Shown: positions 11,957-22,705 of the stretch, in pieces | How the letters are laid out: each line of letters begins with the position of its first letter | How positions within the stretch are numbered: the first letter of the stretch is position 1 | Source: Balanoglossus misakiensis | Taxonomy: Eukaryota; Hemichordata | DNA: 64,000 bases | Assembly: GCA_040954595.2 (NCBI GenBank) | Contig: CM082587.2 | Span: forward strand, 7,254,001 to 7,318,000 | Reading direction: 5' to 3' | The notes under the pieces: generated by a model | Told to the model about the DNA's origin: nothing | What the model saw: the letters and a program-made list of their open reading frames with translations, nothing else | Databases searched by the model: none | Translations under genes and position numbers: made by a program

Positions 11957-13468
11957 ATGGCGACTACCATGTTGAAAATGAGGTGGTGCACAAAACCTCT
12001 CTCGTCGGCGTTCCACGGGAGCTTTTTGTCTGGGTTATTCGGTGAGTTAGAACGTTGACGACGTACTATATCAGTGTCTGTTCATTTTAATCGAAATAGT
12101 GTGCAAAGTAATGGTTCTCCCCCGATAAGTAAACAACATACAACATTCTATGGAGTGACCGTGATTCTACACGTGGGTCAGGATGAAATCGTCAGGACAG
12201 GAGGAATGTACTGTACGCTGAATTTGGATCATTCGTGACTACATATTCGACATTACTGATAACTACAAGTGGATTTGTCATCAAATATGTCCGATCCGCA
12301 CGTTTCTCTGCAAGTCAATCAAATTCAGATTTACCAAATGGCAAATGCTTCTTTTCAGATGTCATGTCAAGCCAAAAACTGTGTACTCAAGTGAGGCAGT
12401 TGTCATCATCAAAGCTGATGAATTTCGCCATCCCTGCTGCAGATGTGCAAGTACCACAGTCAAAACCCAGTAAGTTGGATTTGTCATTTGTGAGTGTGGT
12501 CATTGAGACATAAGCATTACTCCAGAGTTCATGATTGGTTGTTTGGAGAATGCAAAATATTCAATGTGCTTGTATTTTCCTTCATTGGTTGTAGATGAGG
12601 ACATGACTTTATCAAGTTAATGTACTCAGATGAATAAGATGAATAAAATTGCTAACATGTATTCAATATTTTCAAGTACAAACTATCAACTCTCGTAATT
12701 GTATACCCAAACTACCAGCAAAAAAAGTTGGTTTGATGTGGTTTTGCAATATCCGAATTTCAGCATCATTTTTAACTTGCTAACATTTCCTTTGGTTTTG
12801 TAACAGGTAGCCATGAACAATCCACAAAGGTAGTAGACCCACTTCAGCATCCTGACTTCTTTGAAGTGAATAAGATGTTCACAATGGGAGATTTATTTGC
12901 TGCTAAAGTTCATTTGGGACACAAAACGGGACTACTGAACGCCCACATGAAGAAGTACATCTTCGGCGTCCGACAGAAAGTGTGCGTATTCGACCTCCGT
13001 CAAACGGTGGAGCACCTCCGACTGGCGCTGAACGTAACCGCCCACATTGCGTACCGGGAAGGCATCATCATGTTCGTCAGCCGATCGTTGCAGTTTACGC
13101 ATCTCGTGGAGAGGACGGCGCAGGAGTGCGGCGAGTTCGCCCACACCCGCTACTGGCAGGGCGGCTGCTTCACGAACGCTCTCAAGCAGTACGGGCCCGA
13201 GACCAAGCTGCCGGACTTGATCATCCTGCTCAGCACGCAGAACAACGTCTTCCAGGAGCACACGGCGGTGCGCGACGCCGCCAAGATGAACATCCCCACC
13301 GTCAGCGTCGTGGACTCGTCTTCCAATCCCAACCTCATCACGTACCCGGTGCCGGGCAACGACGACACTCCCGAAGCGGTTGAACTGTATTGCAGACTGT
13401 TTAAGGAAGCTGTATTGAAGGGGAAACAGGCTAGGCTTGAAAGGAGTGGCAAGAACACCGCGCAATGA
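11957..13468 (+). CDS. MRPS2: Mitochondrial small ribosomal subunit protein uS2m (three exons)
   Basis: Exons 11957-12041, 12359-12469 and 12807-13468 join in phase 1 to an 858-base reading frame, giving 285 residues. The human protein is of similar length. Exon 1 encodes MATTMLKMRWCTKPLSSAFH, a basic, hydroxyl-rich mitochondrial presequence, and ends at a GTGAGT donor. Exon 2 follows CTTCTTTTCAG. Exon 3 holds the uS2 domain, with AAKVHLGHKTG, KYIFGVRQ, LNVTAHIAYREGI, CGEFAHTRYWQGG, VRDAAKMNIPTVSVVDS and NLITYPVPGNDDTPEAV. The product is a component of the 28S subunit of mitochondrial ribosomes. An AATAAA is at 13518. An alternative start in exon 2 (ATG 12364) would lose the presequence. Confidence 0.93.
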
Positions 13469-13517
13469 TTGTAATGTTCTCTCTGGCTCACAACATCCCC
13501 GATTTTCAATAATTCAG

Positions 13518-13523
13518 AATAAA
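13518..13523 (+). terminator. Polyadenylation signal of MRPS2
   Basis: AATAAA, 50 bases after the MRPS2 stop codon, the right distance for a short 3' UTR. Confidence 0.65.
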
Positions 13524-13539
13524 TTGAATCCATGGAACT

Positions 13540-14828
13540 AAGGTTGTGAGAACTACATGTACATACATTAATAATTATTCATGTGTAGTAAATAATCACC
13601 CTGCATGACATAGTAGAATGATGACTCACTCCTGATAATGAGTCAGTGTAACTGTTATAGTTTGTAATATTGATTGGTAGGAAATATACTGAGATAAGAA
13701 ATTCATTTTTAAAACGTGTTGCTTATTTCTTTCCTTTTTTTTTGGGGGGGGGGGTTTGAGGTTTTCAATGATTTCTCATCTCTACTGTAGAACAAAACTT
13801 CAACCAGCGTGAGCAACAAAGCTGTCAGCAGCATGCAATCGATTTCTCTGGCTGTTACCACGCGGACAGTAATGAGTGAAAGGAGGTGACGATCATGATT
13901 GTGCAAGAGTACAGGGTGAAATTTGATCCAACATCATACATGTACTAGTATGACATTAGCCACCACCAGAGGGCGCTGTCACAGGACGGAGGCATTCTCA
14001 AAATATAAATTTGCAGTGACTGACATCATCCCCATGATCCCTGTGTGTTCAAATGCAAAATGGTGATGTTTGATTATGTGTTTTTTTTGCTGAAAAATGA
14101 CAAGCGGCCTAAATGGTTCGCAATGGCCGATGGAGCTCTGCTGTTACTTTGTAAGGCTGCACACAGGGCTAATGGTCCTCCATACTATCACACCCAGTTA
14201 AGTTTAACATAAGTCTGCAGATGAGTAAACGCTATCGTTTTTTTTCTGGAAAATACTAAACAATTTATACTAGTATGTCACGCAGCAAAATGGTTTGGTG
14301 TTTGGAATTGAAGCGCACTTCCCAAACCCATACCGATTATACAGTGTCGAGTGCCGTCGCGTCTCAAACTATGCGAAAAACTTCAGATGATATCGATAGG
14401 GGGGGGGGGGAGGGGTAGTGAGTTCCAGAAAACATTTCTGTGTAAAATGATTCTCGTCGATTCTTTCCTATTTGTTTTTGTGTGAGCCTTTTTCTTTCGT
14501 TCCCTTCCCTCGTCGTTTCCCGTCTGCAGTCATGATCGACGTATGTGGTACGCCCTCTCGTGGTGAATGTGGATTTCTGCGTTGACCTCACTTTTGCCAT
14601 ACTAATAAGTGTAGGATGACAAAAGTTCCAAAACGATTTTGTCATAGTTTGTCAAAATACCCTTGCATAACAAAATATCAACCCTCCCCAAAAACACCTG
14701 TTATCTGATTCAAATACTGTTTTCTTTATTTCTGCAGGTGAAAGAGTGAGAGAGAGAGAGAGAGAGGGAGGGAGGGAGGGAGAGAGAGAGGGGGGGGGGG
14801 GTCTGATCCGAACTGTGAAGCAAGGCCG
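13540..14828. other. Intergenic stretch with simple repeats
   Basis: No supported gene. It holds a T/G run at 13730-13754, a G run near 14399-14410 and a (GA)n/(G)n tract at about 14745-14802. A short minus-strand open frame near 14364-14645 has no family features. Confidence 0.5.
14745..14802 (+). repeat. (GA)n and poly-G low-complexity tract
   Basis: GAGAGAGAGAG passes into GGGAGGGAGGG and then a run of about ten G. It directly precedes MITE family A copy 2. Confidence 0.85.
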
Positions 14829-15186
14829 TTAAAGGGACAAAGTCTCTCTCTCGCTGCCCTTTTTTCCATTAATTATATTTGATACAAGACACCGTTTATG
14901 TTATTCTACATGTGGATATATAGTGAATGAACGTTCAACCATACACAACTTCCATCCCGTTTGTATGATATGACAGTAAAAACTCGCCCAAAATGAATAA
15001 ATGGTAAACACCGATTATTCATTTTGGCGAGTTTTTCACTCTTGTGTCTACAAGTGGGATGGAAGTTGTGTGTGGTTGAACGTTGATTCTCTGTATATCC
15101 ACATGTAGAATAATATAAACAGTGTCTTGTGTCAAACATTATTAATGGAAAAAGGGCAGTGAGAGAGAGACTTTGTCTCTTTTTAA
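14829..15186. mobile_element. Palindromic MITE, TTAA family A, copy 2
   Basis: Begins TTAAAGGGACAAAGTCTCTC and ends GACTTTGTCTCTTTTTAA. The inner part (CATGTGGATATATAGTGAAT, and the inverted TCCATCCC / GGGATGGA) matches the copies at 4853 and 16590. Confidence 0.85.
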
Positions 15187-16589
15187 GCTAAAGGTTGCGG
15201 GATTGTAAACACAGACAGCATAGAATACGGGCAGTAGAAACTCAGGCTCGTGGCGCATTGCTGTGATACAGTCGTATTTACTATGTGGAATGTACCAGTT
15301 ATATTTCCTATTCAATCAAGAATCATTGTACATACATGATCCTTGTGGAAATATGCGACCGTGTTTTATGGCCGCACTTTCACAGAAACCGGATTTTTTG
15401 TGATAGACAAGTCATATATTAAATACGACTGTGTCACAGCAGTCAGCAATTCGCTACAGGCCTGTGACCACAATTACTTCTCTGTTTTGCCGTTCCAGCA
15501 ACCGACGTTCACCGTACTCAGGTAGATTGTGGCCACAGAGACACGTCATCTTTTAGCGATGCTATTGCACACAAGAAATAGCACAGCCAAAAAATGTCAA
15601 AAACTAACTTGTAAAAAGCTAGCCAAATAGAAACATTCAAGAAACCAATGCTCTATACATGTATACCGTAAGTCATCACTGAAATGAAAGTACACAGCTA
15701 GAAATTAAAAGAAAACACACAAACGTCATTTCGCAATAGATGAACATTTTTTATGAGCGGTACGTACGCGGAGTCTGCCATCTCCTGTTATTCCACCGCG
15801 ACAGGTCGGATTTCGATTTGTTCAGTAAGTCGAGTCCGTATCCAGTCTTTAAAAGTCGACCATAAAATCATTCCCGGTCAGGCGAAAAGTTGCCCTTGCG
15901 TATTTCGAACTGTGATCTCTTGTACCCCTAGACAGCAATGAATCACTAGCTATACCGGAGCAACCACTTGAATTACTACACAGTATGACCCAACATGTGC
16001 CATTTGAAACATGTTTGCAGAATGATGAACTATAGACCTACCCACATGTTTCCTCAGATACGTGAGAATCACCCACATTTTATATTTTGGAAAGACCTCG
16101 ACATTAACTGTGGAAAAGTCATCATTATTTCGCCTGTGTGTGTAATGGCACATTTTTCTGAAACAATAGATTGGATATCGCATTATAAAATACAAGTTTG
16201 TTTTCTGTCCTGAGTAGAGAGTTGGTGGGCATAATGGTCCCCAAAGGCATCTAAAGATAAAATGCGAAATAAAAGGGTTTGTGTTGACGCGTGCATGATT
16301 TATAGGGCTTGGGTCGTGCAAACCAACTTAGAAACCTCCTTTGCTGAGCGAATGGTTTGCTTTATTGCAATAATACGTGTTATGAGTTGGAATACCACAA
16401 ATTCAAAAACTGTTTTCTGTCCTGAGTCGCCAGTACTGATGTTGGACACAAGGAGTGGGCCATTTGATATTCTGGGCAGGAGATCTCGAAAATTCAGAAT
16501 GATTGTACTGTGCATGTGCATTTTCACGCCAATTATTTTTTCCCTGGCAGCCTGTCAGATATGTAAAATACACCTATTACCGTGGCTTC
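15187..16589. other. Intergenic stretch
   Basis: No gene supported. An inverted repeat with 24-base arms lies at 15261-15284 and 15415-15438 (CTGTGATACAGTCGTATTTA and its inverse). Open frames on both strands around 15950-16520 overlap each other without homology or splice support. Confidence 0.5.
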
Positions 16590-16943
16590 TTAAATGGGAC
16601 AAAGTCTCTCTCTCGCTGCCCTTTTTTCCATTAATTATATTTCACCGTTTGTTATTCTACATGTGGCTATATAGTGAATGAACGTTCAACCACACACAAC
16701 TTCCATCCCTCTTATAGACAGGAGAGTGAAAAAACTTGGCAAAATGAATAATCGTTCTTTACCATTTATTCATTTTGGGCGAGTTTTTACTCTCATAATT
16801 ATTATCATACAAGTGGGATGGAAGTTGTTTGTGGTTGAACGTTCATTCACTACATATACACATGTACATTAACATAAACAGTGTCTTGTATCAAACATAA
16901 TTGATGGAAAAAGGGCTGCGTGGGAGAGACTTCGTCCCTTTAA
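16590..16943. mobile_element. Palindromic MITE, TTAA family A, copy 3
   Basis: Starts TTAAATGGGACAAAGTCTCT and ends GAGACTTCGTCCCTTTAA, with the same centre as the other copies. It is slightly more diverged than copies 1 and 2. Confidence 0.85.
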
Positions 16944-18345
16944 GGTGAAAGACCTGAACCATAAATCACTAGGCAATTCTTTGGTGAACAGATGACCCCT
17001 TTTGCCCTGTTGTTTAACGATTGCGTCTAGACTGAAAAATCACGTATTTCCGTCTTCAGTATCAACTACTCAGGGGCTAGTATTGTGAACTGGAAATTTT
17101 TTTTAAATCTTTTATTAAAAACCCTCAGTGTTACATCAACAAATCAAAAAAAAAAAAAGAAAAAAGAAAAAAAAAAGAAAAAAGAAATCAACCAAAAACT
17201 CACATCATAGATATAATAGCTTCAAAAATTCTTACACTTTCTGGATGATTGCATATTTCCTGGTATACCTTGTACCTCAATATAAACTGGAAAGTTCACA
17301 GTCAGACAAAACTGGGGCACACGTGAAGTGCTCCCATAGTTTACTTGAAACACACCACACAATGCGTTCTACACATTAGTATAAACCTACTGCTGCAACC
17401 TATGGATTTCCGTAATACAATAATTCGTGGTGTCAGAATACAATAATTATTGAAATGAGGACACGGTGACTCATAACACCAGCGTTATGGGACGCGTTTT
17501 GACCTTTGACTTCACAGTTGTGCGATGTAAACGATGATGATATTGCATCCCACTTTATGAAAAAAATTGATATGAAAAATATACAGTCGTTATTAAACGA
17601 AATTATTGGTGACCAAAGATGCGAAAAATTTAAAGTCCTCAATGAAATTTCAGCCGAAGGAATCTGTGAACAAGCGAGCGCGTTCATTATGGTGGTGTCT
17701 GATAACTAGAAAGTCCGATAGCGGTCAATTCATCCTTTATCGTCCATCAAGGACGTCCGGAAAAGGTGTTCACAAAATACCGGGATTTATGTCCTCGTAC
17801 ATCGTACGCTTCAGTATTGTCCTCGCACTCGACTCAGACACATTGCATCGATGATGCAACATCTTTGTACGTTAGAACGTATCTTCGCAGCAGCCAAGAC
17901 GAAACAGCTAAATTCATCACCAAAGTCCCCCCGTTGTTATCAAGTCAAATATTCCGCCCCGCCAATCGGAAAACATATCGACTTGCACCAACCGCGCTTG
18001 TAAAACGCCAAATTGACTTACTATTATGAGGTCTCGAGCTGAAAATGTATTCATTTGATCAAAAAAGTGGTCAAATAAAGTGTTATCTCAAAAATTACAA
18101 TGATCATAAATAGTGATAACAAATTATTTGAAAAAAAAAATAGATAGGGCACTTTAGCTTATGAACTCCTATTCCTTAAACATGGCAAAAATCGGCCATC
18201 TTGAAATTGTGTCGACCATGTGAGATTTTTATCACCCACCTAGGTAGCCAAAAACCTATTTAAGGTCGGGAGAATTAGCAGCAACGCCTCCAGAGGCGGG
18301 TCTATTGTATGACGTTAACAGTCACATGTCCCCAGCATTTCTACT
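16944..18345. other. Intergenic stretch downstream of the fucosyltransferase-like gene
   Basis: AT-rich, with an A/G-rich low-complexity tract at about 17146-17190. The part next to 18345 would hold the 3' UTR of the minus-strand gene. No coding region supported. Confidence 0.5.
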
Positions 18346-18482
18346 TCAGTTAATATCAATAACCCCCTTTGGTATGTGCTGCAATGACGCCAAATATATT
18401 GTTGATCGATTGAGGCGGTTCCTCTCTGACTCTGCTACAAGTGTCCATGCTGATCCGCCGCAACCGATGAAAACTTTTGCTT
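18346..18482 (-). CDS. O-fucosyltransferase-like gene exon 5 (C-terminus)
   Basis: The acceptor CCTCGTTTCAG precedes a phase-1 frame of 44 codons ending TGA at 18346. It joins exon 4 as IIKQAKVFIGCGGSAW, the typical end of the family's Rossmann-like half. No open frame of usual length marks this exon. It was found by looking for the F-I-G block. Confidence 0.82.
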
Positions 18483-21400
18483 CTGAAACGAGGATTCACG
18501 AAATTTCAATTAGGTTAAAGTCATGCATTTTTTTGTCCTAAAACATTTGGGACAAAATCACGGTAGTTAAAGCACACGACCTTATTCACTTACGTTTTAT
18601 GATTTCCTGTTCGACTAAAGATATTACATAATTGTCGTCCTGGTAGGAAGCGATGCTGGGAACACCCTCTACCAAGTCTTTCTTAGTGAACAGCTGAGAA
18701 ATTCTCCGTCGGAGAATAGTGTACATTCTCTGAAGGGAGAGGGCAAATAGTAAATTGGAATCATACCCATGAATGTACACAGGACAAATATTTACATGAT
18801 TGGCACATTTCAAAGACGAAAACACAAAGCAGCTAAGCTCAGAGATTCAACAAGGCACACGCTGAAAAAATCTGTAAAAAATTAAGATAATATTGACACC
18901 TGGCGAAACGATAAATTGGTGCCAGGTGCTTCGAAAATAGTTAGCGCACCCTGCTTCACTTTTGACACCCAAGGTACATCGATCTCTGTGTCGAAATATG
19001 AAGCAGGCGCACTCGAAAGGCAAATGTCACTGATGCCTATAGCCATCACTGAGTAACCGATTTGTGCCAATCTTTTCATATAGAAACAGTGGAACAGATA
19101 CATACCTCGGCAAATGGTGGATAAGCAAGGTACACACACGTGACATTTGTCTTCTTCATGAAGTCCAAGAAGACTTCAACAAAATTTTCAGCTTCATCCT
19201 GTAAGTCAAGTTTCTTAGAACCACATCCATACCATTGATTCCATATCATGCACCTGTTTACAATGCAATCATATGCACTACTGATAACATCGTGGTTTCC
19301 ACCAAAATAACACTGTTATACGCAATATGTGATCAAATAGTTCCTGTTTATAAAACGTGCTTCGCCAGCTCGATCAAGACTACTAAAAACTGCTACCAAC
19401 AATGTTCTTATACTACTACTGCTGCTATAACAAATACATGCACTTTGATTAACTACATGACCCCCTTGACTTGTCTGAGCAAAATAAACCCGATTTTGGC
19501 CGACAACGTTGGGTTCTGCATTACTTGCCTTTCTCCAGTTCGGTTTCTCCAGTGGAATCCCAGAAACGGCTTGCCGTCGCATATCTTTTGCGTGGCTTCT
19601 TTTCCCAGTTGACGGATATAGGGCGCCTTCGCCAGATACCGGTCGGCCCTCTCTGCCAGCCGATTCCATCGTCTATTGTTAAAGTGCATGAAACTCAGAG
19701 ACCGGTAAATGACACAGGGGTGCTCTTGCAACGCAGCCAGGCGCCTTTCTTCGCTGAAGAAGCCCATGATGTTGCAGTCGTGCGCCTCGATTTGCTGAAA
19801 CCGTAATCCGGTGTCAATGAATATGTCCTCCAGCAAATTGCCGTTTTTGTACGCGTCGGATATCACCGCCCTGCCTCCGCACTCCTCGTAGAACTCGCGC
19901 GGTGTTGCGACGGGCAAAAACTGCCCGAGCCGATCGACGTCGAAAGTTTCATTGAAATTTCTAACTTCGTTGGCGTTGTCTTGGGTGATATGATCCCGTA
20001 TTGGATACAAGACCACGCTGCGATTTTGTAGAACTGCCAGTGGTAAGATTCCCTGAAATCTCATGTAATTGTTCTGTGGACCAGACCGGGGAAATACCAG
20101 AGCTTGCATCAGAAAACGACGGGAGGATCGAGATATGTTCGTCGTAGTAACTCTCGGCCCGAAGAGACACGTGACCTGAAATAATGAGAAATGTGCTAAA
20201 TCTATAAATGCGCCTTGAGGCTAATATACATGCAGATGGTTTATCGACACTGGATATTAACGATTGAATTTCCCTTGAATGTATCTTCTGTAGCTCTGGT
20301 GATCATTGGAAGGGGCTACGTCTATTCATTCCTTTCAAACTTACATAGCAAAGTGTGGTTAAATTTTCATATCAACCATTTGAGACACTTAATACCACCT
20401 AGAATGTTGCTTTATGTGGTGGTGGTGGTGTGGGGGGGGGGGGGGGCTGAAGGTGCCGAAAGACGTTTGGGAATTTTGTGTTTGTTGCCAACTGGGTGAC
20501 GGCGCGCCAAAGTCCGAGCTACTTGAAACCAAAATAATCACATTACGTTTCAACAATCATGGTTACATGGCGCTTTGATTGCATAGAGGAACTTCACTGC
20601 AGAATAGAAGTGTTACACCTGCCTACAGCTGATGATGTTTTGTTTTCAGTCGTTGCCTTGTTGTTAGAATATATGTACTACTAAACTACATGAACACACA
20701 AACAACATAGTTTACCAGCCAGTAAATTCAGGTTTCTAGCTAAGCTTGACTTCACGGTATGACCACAGGGCGCAGAGAAATCGTAGAGAGGTTTAGTTAC
20801 ACGTAAAATTTAATATGTTCGATCAGTATGGCGGCCCATCGGAACGGCAAGCGACGCTTCTACGCGTAATCATGATTACGTGTAATATTTTTTCGGAATT
20901 TCTCGATATTCTCTCTTTAATTTGAGCGATTATTCTCTAAAGTGCAATTGTGATGTAGCCAACATCCATGTAATCTGAAAAAAAATTCTGCCATATGTGC
21001 TAAAACCGGCGGTATTTGGTGTTTTCAGAACATGAACACAAAAAATTATTCCCATGCTAAGTTTTCAGTGGACGCCTCGATAAAGACATCGGAAAACTTC
21101 ACTAAACTATATTTCCACTGCAGTCAAGAAACTTATTGCAAGGGTGGTGATCTTAGGGAATATTCATCACACACAAAATTTATTGAAGTGAAAAATATTT
21201 GAATTTTTTATTGTTTTTAAATATTTGTGTTATTCAAAACGGACAACTAAACCGCAAAATTCACGCGTCGCTACACATACGCGAACGCCACTGCCTGCCG
21301 TCAGACGTGTAACTAAACCTCTCTAATAATCGTATATGATGGTGATAATAATAAAATATTCTTTTTAAAAAAACCAACGTGGCATTCCTTGCTGCTGTTT

Positions 21401-22705
21401 GTCTATGTTGTGAATAATTGTAAAAGAATACTAAAGTGTTGATAAAAGATAATCTATAGATCGCCCAACGTCGTATGGTCGCCCGTCTTGTATAGTACAG
21501 GATAGCTCTGCGTACAGGTGTTTGCGGCGTTGTGGTGGAGGCCGCAACCCCGAAAACACAGACCTGTACGCGGGGCTATAAACAGGAGTGACGCTGGGCG
21601 AACTGACGCCGGGGCGTTAACTTGAATTCAAGAATGGACACACATGAGTAAAAACAGGGGAATTTCTCAAACTTTCTAAAACTCGGGAATGTCATCAAAA
21701 GTCAGTTTAGGCGTATACTAGTAAATGGGATCATTTTTCTTGTTTTTTTTTTTAAGTTTCAGTTTAGCTCCAAACATTTCAGATTATGAAACCTTTAAGA
21801 CATCAAATCAGGTCCAATAATCAATATCATTCAAGGTAAGCCAATTACAAATGCAGTTGGTCCAAGAAAGAAATTAGAACAAAATGATAATTTCAACATG
21901 GTCGTTTTGAACCACTGCATGGTGCTACCGCCATGACCACTGCTGAATGATGGTACCAGTAATTGCGCAACAGGTAAATGTGAAACTGGGACATAAAATG
22001 TACAAGAAAGCATTTCTAACTTTACCAAAAAACAATAGACATCACTGTATTTGAAGTGAAGCGGTACACGTATATATACTAGCTGGTATTCTTTCAGATT
22101 TCTGCCTACACTTTTCAATCTGCAGCTAGGTACACCGTGTGTCTATGTACCCCATGCCCTGCACGAAGTTGGACATGTATTAACAAAGTAACGAAATTAA
22201 CCGTCCGTGTATGTACCCCGGCCCTGCACGAAGTTGTGTAAAATTTCAGCAAAATTTATCTCGAGTTACAGTAACGTGCGTGAGGCGAACCCGTATGAAG
22301 TCGTGGGAGGCCAACCGGACCTTGTAGATAAAGATATTTATAACAACAACAAAAATCGCCACGCAACTATGGTAGTCCAAAACTTATGACATTGCCCCAC
22401 CTGTTTTGTGTCTTTTTTTCTGTTTCGTCGTCTGGGAATACTGCACCGTTTTCATGACCAAGTGTGGTTAATTTTGCTCATAGTCCTCAAGATTTAGGAG
22501 TAGGCAGAAATGTCATATATGGTAGAAATACAGAAATGCTCACCCAAGATCTTCGTATGCCTTCGGTGATCTCAGTTCCTGACAAAGTTATTGCGATCAC
22601 CGTCAGCATGTAGACGAAGCTTAGAAGGAGAAATGTTCTTTTGAAAATCCCGTTCCGTGGCGCGAGTTTACGGATACCCATTTCTGCTGAAGGCAGCATG
22701 AACAT
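18346..22705 (-). CDS. Type II membrane O-fucosyltransferase-like protein (five exons, complete)
   Basis: Exons 22705-22544, 20175-19525, 19198-19106, 18729-18594 and 18482-18346 join (phases 0,0,0,1) to 1179 bases, giving 392 residues. An N-terminal anchor (TFLLLSFVYMLTVIAITL, about residues 24-41) with basic flanks marks a type II Golgi or ER enzyme. Exon 2 reads FPRSGPQNNYMRFQG then LAVLQNRSVVLYP, resembling the nucleotide-sugar region of O-fucosyltransferases, and ends with FLGFHWRNRTGE (HWR at 262-264, the family H-x-R motif). Exon 5 gives AKVFIGCGGSAW, the conserved C-terminal F-I-G-x-x-x-S block. Family knowledge suggests fucose transfer from GDP-fucose. Acceptor and orthology are unknown, and it is not clearly POFUT1 or POFUT2. 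Confidence 0.82.
18594..18729 (-). CDS. O-fucosyltransferase-like gene exon 4
   Basis: The acceptor CTCTCCCTTCAG and donor GTAAGT bound 136 bases (phase 0 to 1). They encode RMYTILRRRISQLFTKKDLV to NYVISLVEQEIIK. Reading through the donor hits TGA after two codons, so retention would give a product lacking the FIG block. Confidence 0.82.
19106..19198 (-). CDS. O-fucosyltransferase-like gene exon 3
   Basis: A 93-base exon (phase 0 to 0) between TTACAG and GTATGT. It encodes DEAENFVEVFLDFMKKTN then VTCVYLAYPPFAE, a helix-strand pair that fits between the HWR motif and the next exon. Confidence 0.8.
19525..20175 (-). CDS. O-fucosyltransferase-like gene exon 2 (catalytic N-half)
   Basis: The largest exon, 217 codons, from acceptor CATTATTTCAG to a GTAATG donor, phase 0 to 0. 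It carries the FPRSGPQNNYMRFQG region, a CGGRAVISDAYKNG segment, a conserved LSFMHFNNRRWNRLAERAD stretch and the FHWRNRTGER motif at the end. Confidence 0.85.
20786..21323. mobile_element. 538-bp non-autonomous element with 19-bp terminal inverted repeats
   Basis: The left end GAGAGGTTTAGTTACACGT and right end ACGTGTAACTAAACCTCTC are exact inverses, flanked on both sides by TA. A TA duplication suits Tc1/mariner-type insertion. No transposase frame inside. Confidence 0.8.
21460..21602. repeat. Nested palindrome containing the TAGCTCTGCGTACAGG motif
   Basis: Outer arms TCGCCCAACGTC and GACGCTGGGCGA enclose inner arms TAGCTCTGCGTACAGGTGT and ACCTGTACGCGGGGCTA. The inner motif is also found in both arms of the large foldback in ABCA2 intron 4 (about 40636 and 42130), so the two share a sequence family. 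Confidence 0.7.
22544..22705 (-). CDS. O-fucosyltransferase-like gene exon 1: signal anchor
   Basis: ATG at 22705 opens 54 codons to a GTGAGC donor in phase 0. Three in-frame ATGs (residues 1, 3 and 9) are possible starts; the first is used here. The segment KRTFLLLSFVYMLTVIAITL is a single membrane anchor preceded by basic residues, giving a short cytosolic tail and a luminal catalytic domain. Confidence 0.75.

Larger units (their letters stand above)
20176..22543 (-). other. First intron of the O-fucosyltransferase-like gene
   Basis: A 2.4-kb intron holding a poly-G run near 20433-20446, a 538-bp TIR element (20786-21323), a nested palindrome (21460-21602) and a short imperfect direct repeat at about 22128-22235 (GCCCTGCACGAAGTTG twice). 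Confidence 0.7.

Noticed and set aside
12235-12513. Single-exon MRPS2 start at 12235
   Set aside because: The codon there is GTG and no in-frame ATG precedes it. Exon 1 at 11957-12041 with a presequence and matching phase explains the gene better.
12932-13533. Minus-strand open frames across MRPS2 exon 3
   Set aside because: They arise from GC-rich third positions of the uS2m exon and have no family features.
15740-15950. Minus-strand terminal exon for the fucosyltransferase-like gene
   Set aside because: Several frames are open, but none has the FIG block. The exon at 18346-18482 fits phase and family far better.
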